From: Cryomorpha ignava
Lineage (GTDB): Bacteria; Bacteroidota; Bacteroidia; Flavobacteriales_D; Cryomorphaceae
Direction: 5' to 3'
Assembly (NCBI RefSeq): GCF_010686655.1
Contig: NZ_JAAGVY010000046.1
Span: 1 to 36,362, forward strand
DNA: 36,362 nucleotides
A model generated the notes under the pieces. It saw only the letters and a program-made list of their open reading frames with translations. It searched no databases and was not told where the DNA came from. The position numbers and the translations under genes were made by a program. How positions within the stretch are numbered: the first letter of the stretch is position 1; every line of letters begins with the position of its first letter. Positions 25,172-33,483 of this stretch are shown piece after piece.

Positions 25172-25941
25172 ATTGTATAGCATGAAAGTCCCGAACCACG
25201 AATACCCAGACTGCGTAATCCTTTAAAAAAATGGTAGTCTAAAAGCAATGTGCTATATATAAGCTTATCAACCAGAAATACCGGCTTATAGCTGCTTATT
25301 CCCTTTTGGGCCTTTTCATCGTTGCCTATGTTTAATCTTTTCTGAATATAACGAGCAGAAACTAATGAAAAGAAAAAATAACCGCTCTTGAGTGATTTTA
25401 AGTTGCATACTTCTAAAGTCTTCAAAAGTGTCGATACCGTGTGTCTTCTAAAATGCTTCAAGAAAACATCGTGCGCACTAAAAAGGCTTTGATGAGCAGG
25501 TACAGTAATCAAAACCTTTGTTTTTGAATCAATTACATCTTGTGAAATTAAGGCTTTTAGAAACCCCTTGTCATCTTCAATATGCTCTATTACATCTAAA
25601 AGAAGAATAATATCAGGGCTGAAATTGGGGTTAGCAAGCTTGTACTCATCTTGAGAATCGTAAAGAGAAATATTTGCATCGCCAATCTGTTTCATCAGCT
25701 CCGCCTTTATCTCAGGCGTATATTCGATGTCGATACAGTGCACTTTCAATTCCGGAAAAATCCGCGTAAGCTCATATACCATATAGGCATCGCCCGATCC
25801 GATATCAAGTATATGCAGGCTGCTCGTCTTCTTTCCAAAAGTTCCTTTCAGCATGTCGGCGATTACTTTAACTCGTGCACGCTCCCAGGGATGTCGCTGT
25901 TCGCGCCAATTGGGATTATTATTTAATTCGCAAATGTCCAT
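25147..25941 (-). CDS. Class I SAM-dependent methyltransferase
   Basis: A 264-residue protein with a Rossmann-type methyltransferase core. Motif I is LHILDIGSGDAYMVYEL (Gly-rich loop 46-52), followed by the acidic strand end VHCIDIEY that binds the ribose of SAM. Motif IV is ILLLDVIEHIEDDKGFL, with Asp116, as in UbiE/UbiG-like enzymes. ITVPAHQSLFSAHD and HFRRHTVSTLLKTLE are typical of methyltransferases found in sugar and surface-glycan clusters. The substrate is unknown; its place ahead of two glycosyltransferases suggests a lipid-linked sugar or glycan end (inference). It begins the minus-strand unit and has its own promoter-like box. Confidence 0.82.
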   Translation of the reverse strand: MDICELNNNPNWREQRHPWERARVKVIADMLKGTFGKKTSSLHILDIGSGDAYMVYELTRIFPELKVHCIDIEYTPEIKAELMKQIGDANISLYDSQDEYKLANPNFSPDIILLLDVIEHIEDDKGFLKALISQDVIDSKTKVLITVPAHQSLFSAHDVFLKHFRRHTVSTLLKTLEVCNLKSLKSGYFFFSLVSARYIQKRLNIGNDEKAQKGISSYKPVFLVDKLIYSTLLLDYHFFKGLRSLGIRGSGLSCYTICQQKQES

Positions 25942-25952
25942 TTAAAATTTTA

Positions 25953-25978
25953 CAAAAATAAGACGATTAAATTAACAA
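25953..25978 (-). promoter_or_regulatory. Candidate promoter for the methyltransferase unit
   Basis: On the minus strand TATTTTTG (25960-25953) matches TAnnTTTG and lies 11 bp before the ATG. A TTG at 25978-25976 is 15 bp upstream, somewhat short of the usual spacing. The leader would be only a few bases long. Confidence 0.42.
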
Positions 25979-25996
25979 CAGAGGTATTCGCCCATC

Positions 25997-26031
25997 ATTC
26001 GGGTTTTGGACCGGCAGCTCAAGCCCCGAAT
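25997..26031 (-). terminator. Hairpin behind the ABC ATPase gene
   Basis: ATTCGGG (25997-26003) pairs with CCCGAAT (26025-26031), and after one mismatch four more pairs form, leaving an 11-base loop. It lies about 47 bp after the stop of the ABC gene on the minus strand and just before the methyltransferase promoter. No T tract follows on that strand, so it is a poor rho-independent terminator but could slow or separate transcription. Confidence 0.35.
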
Positions 26032-26077
26032 TTCAAATACTTTAAGGAAGATTTCTATCTCAACAGCAATGTGCGGC

Positions 26078-27763
26078 TTACACAACCGGAATAGCCTCAA
26101 TAAGCTCTCGCGTATATGCAGATTGTGGGTTGGCATAAATTTCACTGGCAAAACCCTGCTCTTCAATTTTTCCGCGTCGCATTACCACCAGCCTGTCTGA
26201 CATGTATTTCACTACCGATAAATCGTGTGAAATAAAAATATAAGTCAGCCCAAACTCTACTTTTAAATCGTTTAACAAATTCAAAACCTGTGCTTGTACG
26301 GAAACATCGAGGGCAGAAACAGATTCATCGCAAACAATAAATTCGGGTTCAATTACCAATGCGCGCGCTATGCATATTCGCTGTCTTTGGCCTCCCGAAA
26401 ATTCATGCGGATACTTTTTTAGAGCTGATTGAGGAAGTCCCACATAATCCATCATTTCGTCTATGCGTGTTCTGCGTAGGCGGTCAGAGCTCAAAACCCG
26501 ATGCACTTTCATGGGTTCCAGTAGAGTTTCGCCCACGGTATAGCGTGGATTTAAAGAAGCATACGGATCCTGAAAGATAAGTTGAGCTCTTTTTCTCAGA
26601 GGTTTAAATTCCTTTTGCGAAAGCGGAAGGATGTTTTTACGGTCGAAAAGGATTTCACCACTATGAGCGGGTACCAGCTTTAAAATCGCTCTGCCCAAAG
26701 TGGTTTTTCCACATCCCGATTCGCCGACAAGGCCAAGGGTTTCTCCCTTTTTTACGTTGAAAGAAACTCCATCTACCGCGTGAAAATAAGCTGTTGGCTT
26801 TCCTTTCCAATCTTTTTGAGATGGAAACCAAATATTTAAATCTTTTACTTCAAGCAAATTTTCATTGTCAGAAAAATCTACATGAACTTTATTATCGCGC
26901 TCATCTTTTGGAACTCCTTCTCCCATAAAATCGGCCACAACAGGCAGGCGCTCCGGGTTTTTGTCAAGCCGTGGCCTGCACGCCAGCAGTGCTTTTGTAT
27001 ATGCGTTTTCAGGATTGGTAAATATATCGCTCACTGGCCCTTTTTCAAGTACTTTTCCGCGATACATTACACATACATTATCGGCTACTTCGGCCACTAC
27101 GCCCAGGTCGTGGGTAATAAAAATGAGTCCAGTATTGTTCTTTTCGCAAAGCTCTTTTAGCAATTGCAATATCTTTTTTTGCACTGTAACGTCGAGTGCA
27201 GTTGTGGGTTCATCGGCAATAATTAAATCGGGATTGCAGCTAAGTGCCATCGCAATCATAATACGCTGCTTTTGCCCGCCTGAAAGTTGGTGTGGATATG
27301 AATTGTAGAGCTCAACGGGGCGAGGAAGGTTTACTTGTTCAAATAAATCCAATACACGTAGGCGAGCTTCCTTGCCGCTGCATCGCATGTGAAGTCTAAT
27401 TGACTCGGCCACCTGATCGCCACAAGTATGCACGGGGTTTAACGAGGTCATTGGCTCTTGAAAAATCATCGCAATCCGCTTTCCACGAATTTTTCTGATG
27501 GATTCACTATCCAAAAGATTAACCATTTCGTTGTCGATTCGAAATTGAATTGAACCTTTGGCGATAGTAGCGGTTTTGGCCAAAAGCCCCATAATGGCAA
27601 GCGAAGTAACGCTTTTTCCTGATCCTGATTCGCCCACAATTCCGAGTGTTTCTCCAGATTGAAGTGTGATATCAAGGTTTTCTACGGCAGTAACTGCTTG
27701 CTCACCCTGGCCGAAAGAAATGGTAAGGTTCTTTATTTCTAATAAGGGCAAATCAGATTTCAT
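26078..27763 (-). CDS. Duplicated-ATPase peptide ABC transporter protein (YejF/GsiA/DppDF-like)
   Basis: A 561-residue protein holding two full ABC ATPase domains in tandem. Domain 1 has Walker A GESGSGKS (44-51), signature LSGGQKQR and Walker [14 protein letters not shown]. Domain 2 has Walker A GESGCGKT, signature FSGGQRQR and [13 protein letters not shown], where the usual Pro after Asp-Glu is Ser. Each domain ends in the oligopeptide-transporter C-terminal region ([27 protein letters not shown]). This layout equals fused DppD and DppF and powers uptake of di- or oligopeptides or similar solutes through the inner membrane. No permease or binding-protein gene is near, so the partners must be elsewhere. 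It overlaps the upstream lipoprotein gene by 11 bp. Confidence 0.93.
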   Translation of the reverse strand: MKSDLPLLEIKNLTISFGQGEQAVTAVENLDITLQSGETLGIVGESGSGKSVTSLAIMGLLAKTATIAKGSIQFRIDNEMVNLLDSESIRKIRGKRIAMIFQEPMTSLNPVHTCGDQVAESIRLHMRCSGKEARLRVLDLFEQVNLPRPVELYNSYPHQLSGGQKQRIMIAMALSCNPDLIIADEPTTALDVTVQKKILQLLKELCEKNNTGLIFITHDLGVVAEVADNVCVMYRGKVLEKGPVSDIFTNPENAYTKALLACRPRLDKNPERLPVVADFMGEGVPKDERDNKVHVDFSDNENLLEVKDLNIWFPSQKDWKGKPTAYFHAVDGVSFNVKKGETLGLVGESGCGKTTLGRAILKLVPAHSGEILFDRKNILPLSQKEFKPLRKRAQLIFQDPYASLNPRYTVGETLLEPMKVHRVLSSDRLRRTRIDEMMDYVGLPQSALKKYPHEFSGGQRQRICIARALVIEPEFIVCDESVSALDVSVQAQVLNLLNDLKVEFGLTYIFISHDLSVVKYMSDRLVVMRRGKIEEQGFASEIYANPQSAYTRELIEAIPVV

Positions 27764-28295
27764 CGGGTAGTGGCTCCAAATAATTCAGGCTAATAAATGC
27801 GTTTTCAGCATCTAAAGATTCATTGCTTAGCGTAATCTCAATGATGTTATTAGAAACACTGAAAGTCGTCCACCGCTTCGATAAGCCATTTTCTTTAGGT
27901 TCTCCGAATCGTGAGGTTAATTGTTCTTCCAGCTTAGGCAGTAAATCCTTTGCTTTTTCATCACTTTCGGGATAGAAATCTACCTGAATCTCGAATAATC
28001 CAAACTCATCAAATGTGTAGAAAACATGCATTTCCGTATATCCGCTTTTGAGCTGATAAGTGTAATCATATTCTATAAGCGAGTCTGAGTCGATTGTTGG
28101 GATTGCCTTTTCTCTTGTCCTTATCTGTTTCGGCTGATCACTAATATTGCTTCCGCGAAAAAGGGCGCCCTTTTCTGTTCCAAAAATTGCCTCTACGCCA
28201 ACCATTTCAATTTTCTGTTCGGGCTGTGGTTCACTCTGGCACGAAATCAGCGCAAATACGAATACAAGCAGACTAAATAATCTCAATATTTTCAT
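27753..28295 (-). CDS. Hypothetical lipoprotein
   Basis: A 180-residue protein whose signal peptide ends in FALISC, making Cys19 the lipidated residue. The mature part is acidic and mostly beta by appearance: MVGVEAIFGTEKGALF, then a stretch with YDYTYQLKSGYTEMHVFYTF and LFEIQVDFYPESDEKA, and a late SRFGEPKENG followed by a Trp. The last block resembles proteins that compare short repeated sheets, but I recognise no family. It overlaps the exonuclease gene upstream by 23 bp and the ABC ATPase downstream by 11 bp, so all three are translated from one message. A link to the transporter as outer-membrane partner is possible but unproven. Confidence 0.8.
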   Translation of the reverse strand: MKILRLFSLLVFVFALISCQSEPQPEQKIEMVGVEAIFGTEKGALFRGSNISDQPKQIRTREKAIPTIDSDSLIEYDYTYQLKSGYTEMHVFYTFDEFGLFEIQVDFYPESDEKAKDLLPKLEEQLTSRFGEPKENGLSKRWTTFSVSNNIIEITLSNESLDAENAFISLNYLEPLPDEI

Positions 28296-28992
28296 TGGGT
28301 ATGAGAGGTAAATTCTTGAATTTATGCATGAGGTGTGCCACAGTAATCGTGTCTTTTTCGCAATAGATTTTGATTCGTTTCAGGTCGTTTTCTTCCCAGT
28401 AAACTCTGGCCACATCCGCACCCGAAATGTCGTCTTTGGGCGTGGGAATACCAAAAATATTTGCAAGTAAATTTAAAGAGGTAAAGTGCTTGTAATCACC
28501 GAATTTCCATAGCTCCATGGTGTCTAAATGATTCACTTCCCACGGTTTTTTGCCGGGCGTGTTCAGCATTTTAGGCAATTCTAGCCCGTGCAGTACCATT
28601 CTTCTCGCTAAATAAGGCGCATCAAACTCTTTTACATTATGTCCACATAAAAATTTATCGTCGCCATTAAAATGCTTAATCAACATCGATCCAAATTCAG
28701 AAAGCAAGGCTTTTTCATCATCTCCATAAAAGGATTTTACCCTCAGTTTATTGATCCCTTCTTTTTTATATTCAAAACAGGTAGAGATGCATACTATTTT
28801 CCCAAACTCGGCATAGATTCCGGCTTTTTCGTAAATTTCTTCGGGTGTTTGATTATCGCGCTCTTGAGTAAACCTTGTTTTCTTTGCCCACAAATCTTTT
28901 AAGCTATCGCTTAAATCGCTAAAATTATAACAGCCGGGAACGGTCTCTATATCGAGAAATAAGATTTGGTCTATGTCGATATGGTTAAGCAT
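28273..28992 (-). CDS. PolB-type 3'-5' exonuclease
   Basis: A 239-residue DnaQ-fold nuclease resembling the predicted PolB-like 3'-5' exonuclease family. Exo I is FLDIETVPG near residue 12, with the metal-binding Asp and Glu. Exo II is LCGHNVKEFDAPYLARRM with Asp. Exo III is IYCEKDTITVAHL, the YxxxD form with the last acidic ligand. All four acidic residues are therefore in place. It has no polymerase domain, so it acts as a separate exonuclease, perhaps in repair or RNA/DNA end trimming. It starts the minus-strand operon, and its promoter region is shared with the divergent small gene at 29055. Confidence 0.87.
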   Translation of the reverse strand: MLNHIDIDQILFLDIETVPGCYNFSDLSDSLKDLWAKKTRFTQERDNQTPEEIYEKAGIYAEFGKIVCISTCFEYKKEGINKLRVKSFYGDDEKALLSEFGSMLIKHFNGDDKFLCGHNVKEFDAPYLARRMVLHGLELPKMLNTPGKKPWEVNHLDTMELWKFGDYKHFTSLNLLANIFGIPTPKDDISGADVARVYWEENDLKRIKIYCEKDTITVAHLMHKFKNLPLIPNENIEII

Positions 28993-29033
28993 GGTACTGC
29001 CAAATTACGGAAATATTTCTTCAATCAGGTTAC

Positions 29034-29045
29034 ATACAATTGTAT
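29034..29045. promoter_or_regulatory. Perfect 12-bp palindrome in a divergent promoter
   Basis: ATACAATTGTAT is perfectly self-complementary, sits between two divergent genes and overlaps the -7 box of the right-hand gene. That position would suit a repressor operator. Chance palindromes of this size are possible in AT-rich spacers. Confidence 0.35.
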
Positions 29046-29050
29046 CTTTG
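29043..29050 (+). promoter_or_regulatory. -7 box for the gene at 29055
   Basis: TATCTTTG followed by C fits TAnnTTTG exactly. It ends only 4 bp before the ATG, so the transcript would start at or next to the start codon and be leaderless. No clear -33 box is seen. Confidence 0.45.
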
Positions 29051-29054
29051 CACT

Positions 29055-29408
29055 ATGGACTTTGAATTTGAAATACGCTGGAAAGAAACAATTGCTCAAC
29101 TCGAAAAAATATTTGGGGGTGCACTAGAGCTGGAAGGAATTCTCTTTTTAATAGGTGTACAGGCGCTGGGACAGGGTACTCGAAAGTTTAAAAAAGACGA
29201 GAAACTCGACCTGATTCACATCGCTATTTGCACCATTTTAACTCCCTATGGGTACTACGAGTTTTCGCATTACGACACAGATAAATGGCCGCATTTTGAA
29301 AATGTCAAAAAACTACCATTTCTAAATGATAACGATCAAAAATTATTTATGCGAAGGGCAATTGTAGATTATTTCGAAAAAGAAAATATTATTGACCTAC
29401 AAGAGTAA
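29055..29408 (+). CDS. Small conserved-type protein of unknown function
   Basis: A 117-residue soluble protein from ATG 29055; an in-frame TTG at 29040 lies inside the promoter box and is unlikely. No signal peptide or membrane helix is seen. The composition is rich in charged and aromatic residues. The segment KLDLIHIAICTILTPYGYYEF in two parts looks like a helix followed by a loop, and it ends DYFEKENIIDLQE. I recognise it only as the sort of short protein common in Bacteroidota genomes, and I assign no function. It overlaps the convergent lipoprotein gene by 20 bp at the 3' ends and is divergent from the exonuclease. Confidence 0.72.
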   Translation: MDFEFEIRWKETIAQLEKIFGGALELEGILFLIGVQALGQGTRKFKKDEKLDLIHIAICTILTPYGYYEFSHYDTDKWPHFENVKKLPFLNDNDQKLFMRRAIVDYFEKENIIDLQE

Positions 29409-29781
29409 ACGTTTTTTGATTGTTTTGCTCTTCAACGATTTTAATGATCCCTTCCATATATACGGTACTATCCGGATATTCCTTCGTGATTTCCACGTTC
29501 AAAATAGCAAACCCGCTTTGGCCGGGAACGTATAAATCTGTAAAGTCAAACTTTGCAAGACCGTTACTGGAGGTAAATTCTACTACATCAATTCGGATTT
29601 CTCCTACTTCTGTGGCGTTAGTAGTTCCTTGCCCAAATAAACGAACCTCTGCTCCGGCTACAGTAGAACCGTTCGGGGTTATTACTTTCACTTCTGCAAG
29701 TGTATCTTCTTCTTTATTACAGGCTGTAACCAGCAAAACTGCAAGAGCAATTGTAAATAAAGTTATAAAGCGACTTTTCAT
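29389..29781 (-). CDS. Small lipoprotein with Ig-like/carboxypeptidase-regulatory-like fold
   Basis: A 130-residue protein with a signal peptide and lipobox LVTAC, giving lipidated Cys21. The mature part reads as one beta sandwich: VKVITPNGSTVAGAEVRLFG, then SSNGLAKFDFTDLYVPGQSG, and AILNVEITKEY. The pattern of a 'pre-formed gap then change' loop (GSTVAGAEV) is that of carboxypeptidase regulatory-like domains, common in Bacteroidota outer-membrane and surface proteins. No enzyme residues are seen. It is divergent from the cyclophilin gene, 45 bp away, and overlaps the tail of the small gene at 29055. Confidence 0.78.
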   Translation of the reverse strand: MKSRFITLFTIALAVLLVTACNKEEDTLAEVKVITPNGSTVAGAEVRLFGQGTTNATEVGEIRIDVVEFTSSNGLAKFDFTDLYVPGQSGFAILNVEITKEYPDSTVYMEGIIKIVEEQNNQKTFTLVGQ

Positions 29782-29826
29782 TGTAATGGGTTTCTTAAAT
29801 TCGCGCTGTCACGAGAAACCAAAAAT

Positions 29827-30573
29827 ATGAAAATATTTCACAGAAAACACAATAATCGTATTCTTCTGCTTGCATTCCTATTTTGCATGGTAGGAATTTT
29901 TTGCATTTCAGCGGCATACCGCACTGATTTCAAGAAAGAAGAGATGGTGGTAATTTCCACAAAATATGGTGATATGACGGTTCGCCTATATCCCGAAACA
30001 CCCCTTCACAAAGCCAACTTTTTAAAATTGATAAACGAATCTTTTTATGATAGCACCCTTTTTCACCGCGTTATAAAAGGGTTTATGATACAAGGTGGCG
30101 ACCCTGGTTCTAGGGGCGCAACAGCCGGAGCGGCGCTTGGCACAGGTGGCCCCGGATATACTATTCCGGCAGAGTTTAACTCAAGTTTTATCCATAAAAA
30201 GGGTGCCCTATCTGCAGCGCGACAGGGCGATGCTGTAAATCCAAATAAAGAGTCTTCCGGGTCGCAGTTCTATGTAGTACAGGGAAAGCCAGTTCCAACC
30301 ACCGATCTGGAAAGAATGGTTGCTCAAAAAAACCGCAATGCAGCAGGTGTTTCATCTGTATATTCGCCAGAGCAAATTGAAACATACAATACGCTCGGCG
30401 GCACACCGCATCTTGATGGCGACTATACCGTATTTGGCGAAGTGGTAGAAGGACTGGAAGTGATAGATGCCATAGCCAACCAGCCTGTAGATGGAAGAAG
30501 CCGACCCATTGAAGATATTGTAATGTCTATGAAAATTGTAAAGAAAAAATGGCCGCTACCCACGAAGAAATAG
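29827..30573 (+). CDS. Cyclophilin-type peptidyl-prolyl isomerase
   Basis: A 248-residue peptidyl-prolyl cis-trans isomerase, a protein-folding helper. A single N-terminal hydrophobic segment (about 12-30) acts as signal or anchor, so the domain should face the periplasm. Cyclophilin marks are TKYGDMTVRLYPETPLHKANF, the catalytic block LFHRVIKGFMIQGGDP with Arg, GPGYTIPAEF, GALSAAR, and SGSQFYVV. A loop of about 35 residues (near VAQKNRNAAGVSS) is inserted before the final HLDGDYTVFGEVVEGLEV, as in other Bacteroidota members. The 3' end overlaps pheS by 25 bp, so the two are coupled. Confidence 0.93.
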   Translation: MKIFHRKHNNRILLLAFLFCMVGIFCISAAYRTDFKKEEMVVISTKYGDMTVRLYPETPLHKANFLKLINESFYDSTLFHRVIKGFMIQGGDPGSRGATAGAALGTGGPGYTIPAEFNSSFIHKKGALSAARQGDAVNPNKESSGSQFYVVQGKPVPTTDLERMVAQKNRNAAGVSSVYSPEQIETYNTLGGTPHLDGDYTVFGEVVEGLEVIDAIANQPVDGRSRPIEDIVMSMKIVKKKWPLPTKK

Positions 30574-31565
30574 AGAACGAAATTAAGAGTTTCAACGCAT
30601 CATCAGCCGATGAGCTCGAAGCTTTCCGAGTAAAATACCTTGGTAAAAAAGGAGTAATCAAGGAAATGTCGGCACGCATGAAAGATGTGGCTCCTGAAGA
30701 CCGAAAGGATTTTGGCCAAAGCTTGAATGCACTTAAAGATGCCGTTCAAGAAAGAATAGATTCACTAAAGGAAGCAATTGAAAGCCAATCGGGTACAGAA
30801 TCAAACGAAGACCTTACCCGCCCAAGTGGCTTAGAGCAAGCGGGGAGCAGACACCCTGTAACCCTGGTGCGGAATGAAATTGAAACTATTTTTCAAAATA
30901 TTGGATTCTCAATCGCCGAAGGGCCTGAAATTGAAGACGATTGGCACAACTTTTCTGCCCTGAATTTTCCCGAAGAGCACCCTGCACGTGATATGCAAGA
31001 CACTTTTTTTATTGAAAAAGACCCGGATATCGCATTGCGCACACATACATCATCTGTACAAGTGCGCATTATGGAAACCCAAAAACCTCCCATTCGCATT
31101 ATTGCACCGGGAAGGGTGTATAGAAACGAAGACATTTCATCGCGATCGCACTGTATCTTTCATCAGGTAGAGGGCTTGTATATTGACAAAGGAGTGAGCT
31201 TTGCCGATATGAAGCAAACCATTGAATATTTCGCAAAAGCATTTTTCGGCAAAACCAAAATCAGGTTGCGCCCATCGTATTTCCCCTTTACCGAGCCCAG
31301 TGCCGAAGTAGATGTGTATTGGGGTCTGGAGAATGAAATAGACCATAGAATAACCAAAGGAACCGGCTGGCTTGAAATTATGGGCTGCGGAATGGTAGAC
31401 CCCAACGTGCTGAAGGCAAGCGGAATAGACCCAGATATTTACTCCGGATTCGCTTTTGGAATGGGTATTGAGCGCATAGCTATGAACCGTTTCCAGATAG
31501 GCGATATTCGGATGCTATTTGAAAACGACATCCGCTTTTTGAAGCAGTTTCAGGGAGCCTGGTAG
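30549..31565 (+). CDS. pheS: Phenylalanine-tRNA ligase subunit alpha
   Basis: A 338-residue catalytic subunit of the alpha2-beta2 phenylalanyl-tRNA synthetase. The N terminus is a long coiled coil that binds tRNA. The catalytic core shows GFSIAEGPEIEDDWHNF, ALNFPEEHPARDMQDTF, motif 2 GRVYRNEDISSRSHCIFHQ and the motif 3 region SGFAFGMGIERIAMNRFQ, then DIRMLFENDIRFLKQF. The conserved Arg residues of motifs 2 and 3 are present. The beta subunit gene pheT is not within the window, which is common in Bacteroidota. It overlaps the cyclophilin gene, which drives it. Confidence 0.97.
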   Translation: MAATHEEIENEIKSFNASSADELEAFRVKYLGKKGVIKEMSARMKDVAPEDRKDFGQSLNALKDAVQERIDSLKEAIESQSGTESNEDLTRPSGLEQAGSRHPVTLVRNEIETIFQNIGFSIAEGPEIEDDWHNFSALNFPEEHPARDMQDTFFIEKDPDIALRTHTSSVQVRIMETQKPPIRIIAPGRVYRNEDISSRSHCIFHQVEGLYIDKGVSFADMKQTIEYFAKAFFGKTKIRLRPSYFPFTEPSAEVDVYWGLENEIDHRITKGTGWLEIMGCGMVDPNVLKASGIDPDIYSGFAFGMGIERIAMNRFQIGDIRMLFENDIRFLKQFQGAW

Positions 31566-32061
31566 CATGGAAATGAGCTGCAAGCCATTGGCTATAAGCT
31601 GCAAGACAAAAAGAGTCAGCAGGTTATACATTTCAGCTCCGCAGAATAATATTTGTTGAAAGAAAAATGTGATAAGGCTATGAATGCTCTATTGCCTTTG
31701 TTTTAGCAAGTACCATTGCGCTATTAAAACTTTTATCAAAGCTAAATATTTCCATTAATCGAAAGACTCTTCATATTTAAGTGCTAACTTCTCTTAGCGA
31801 TCTTTGCATAGAATCTCATGCCTGCAGCTTGATCTGGGATTTGCGCTCTTTGCGGTCAGACTATAAAGTTCATGAATTAAATGAGTAACCCTAAAATACT
31901 AAGTTAAAGTCGTTCGAAAGGAGATGGCGTTTCGGAGTGTGTTATTAAGTATGATTTGCTAGATCTTGATCGCACATAAAAACATTAGCTCAGGATAGCG
32001 AAGAATTTCTCCATCCACTCATCAAAACCAAAAACTAAGAACTAAACACTACAAAACCTTA
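31566..32061. other. Convergent intergenic region without a gene
   Basis: This 496-bp spacer lies between the ends of pheS and pyk. It holds short direct repeats, such as AGCTGCAAG twice within 31573-31604, which look like worn intergenic sequence. No open frame with plausible coding sequence, no RNA gene and no strong terminator is seen. Just behind the pyk stop a 10-bp unit ACCTTACTAA is repeated in tandem. Confidence 0.4.
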
Positions 32062-33483
32062 CTAAACCTTACTAAGCTTCAGCATATTCGTCTTCCCACC
32101 TTCATTAATCGGCATACTCGCCAGGTGAATTACCATATCTCCTTCTTGTACATAGCCTTCCTTTCGGAGGATGTAACGAATGTCGGCAATGGTATGGTCA
32201 GTGCTCACCATTTTATCGTAGTAAAAGCAGCGCACACCCCACACTAGACTTAGCTGGGTAAGCAACTTTTTATTTCCCGTGAAAACGAAAATATTTGCTT
32301 CAGGGCGCTGGCTCGATATTTTGAAAGCTGTATAGCCCGAGAAGGTCATTGACATAATTGCGGTAGCTTTCACCCTTTTTGATAAACGAGTGGCATTAAA
32401 GCAAATAGAATCAGTAATATACCTGTCTTCATTGCTTTCTGCAGGAACCTCTTCGTGGTGATAAATCTTATCTGATGTCTCTATTTGCTTCACGATTTTG
32501 TTCATTACCTCAATGACTCTTACCGGATACTTTCCTACAGACGTTTCTGCGCTAAGCATTACAGCGTCGGCTCCATCGAGTACAGCATTCGCTACATCGT
32601 TTACTTCAGCGCGCGTGGGAGTATAATTCTCAATCATACTTTCCATCATTTGCGTAGCAACAATTACAGGTTTTGCATTCTTCAAGCCTTTGTTTACAAG
32701 CATCTTCTGAATCAAAGGCACATTTTGTAGCGGAATTTCAACACCCAGATCTCCGCGCGCAACCATTATGGCATCCGTTTCACGAACTATATCTGCAATA
32801 TCGTCTATCGCTTCCGGCTTTTCTATTTTGGCAACTACCCGTGCATGCTTTTCTTTTGATTTAATAATATGCTTAAGCTCGATAATATCACGTGCAGAAC
32901 GTACAAATGATAAACCAATCCAATCTACATCCCGATCTAGCACAAAATCAAGATCTTTCAAATCCTTTTCAGTAAGGCAGGGCAACGAAATTCGTGTGTT
33001 GGGCAGGTTTACGCCTTTATTGCTTTTCAATATACCCCCATGAACCACAATGGCTTTCACCTCTTTCTTATTATCTGTATAAGTTACTTCCAGCGCTAGC
33101 TTACCGTCGTCGAGCAAAATACGCTCTCCAACATTTACATCTCGAGCAAATTCAGGATAATTGATAAATAATTTATCAGATCCTTTTTCCTCTGTAGTTG
33201 TAAAAATAACCTCAGCCCCTTCTTTGAGCATTAGGTTGTCGCCTTCAATTTTGCCTACGCGCAATTTAGGCCCCTGCAAGTCGGCAAGAATTGAGGTATG
33301 TGTTCCCAATTTCTTGTCTGCCTCGCGAATATTCTTTATCGTTTGATCGTGCATTTTGTGGGTGCCGTGCGAAAAATTAATACGGCATACATCCAGTCCT
33401 GTCGTAATCATTTCCATGATTATTTCTACGCTGTCTGATGCTGGGCCCAATGTTGCCACAATCTTTGTCTTCTTAGTATTCAT
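32062..33483 (-). CDS. pyk: Pyruvate kinase
   Basis: A 473-residue enzyme that makes pyruvate and ATP from phosphoenolpyruvate, the last step of glycolysis. The start has KTKIVATLGPASDS and CRINFSHGTH. The substrate and metal site is VVAKIEKPEAIDDI, with Lys and Glu, then ARGDLGVEIPLQ. VIVATQMMESMI, SAETSVGKYPVRV and a C-terminal domain with ATAIMSMTFSGYTA complete the fold. The C-terminal domain is of normal length and shows no added domain. It is the last gene of the acpP operon and overlaps the preceding gene by 4 bp (ATGA). Confidence 0.97.
   Translation of the reverse strand: MNTKKTKIVATLGPASDSVEIIMEMITTGLDVCRINFSHGTHKMHDQTIKNIREADKKLGTHTSILADLQGPKLRVGKIEGDNLMLKEGAEVIFTTTEEKGSDKLFINYPEFARDVNVGERILLDDGKLALEVTYTDNKKEVKAIVVHGGILKSNKGVNLPNTRISLPCLTEKDLKDLDFVLDRDVDWIGLSFVRSARDIIELKHIIKSKEKHARVVAKIEKPEAIDDIADIVRETDAIMVARGDLGVEIPLQNVPLIQKMLVNKGLKNAKPVIVATQMMESMIENYTPTRAEVNDVANAVLDGADAVMLSAETSVGKYPVRVIEVMNKIVKQIETSDKIYHHEEVPAESNEDRYITDSICFNATRLSKRVKATAIMSMTFSGYTAFKISSQRPEANIFVFTGNKKLLTQLSLVWGVRCFYYDKMVSTDHTIADIRYILRKEGYVQEGDMVIHLASMPINEGGKTNMLKLSKV

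Noticed and set aside
25942-26077. Open plus-strand frame between the methyltransferase promoter and the ABC gene
   Set aside because: It has no start codon and no recognisable product, and it overlaps a hairpin and a promoter-like box.
31566-31860. Possible terminator or small RNA formed by AGCTGCAAG-type repeats after pheS
   Set aside because: Stems are four bases or less, no T tract follows, and the repeats are direct, not inverted.
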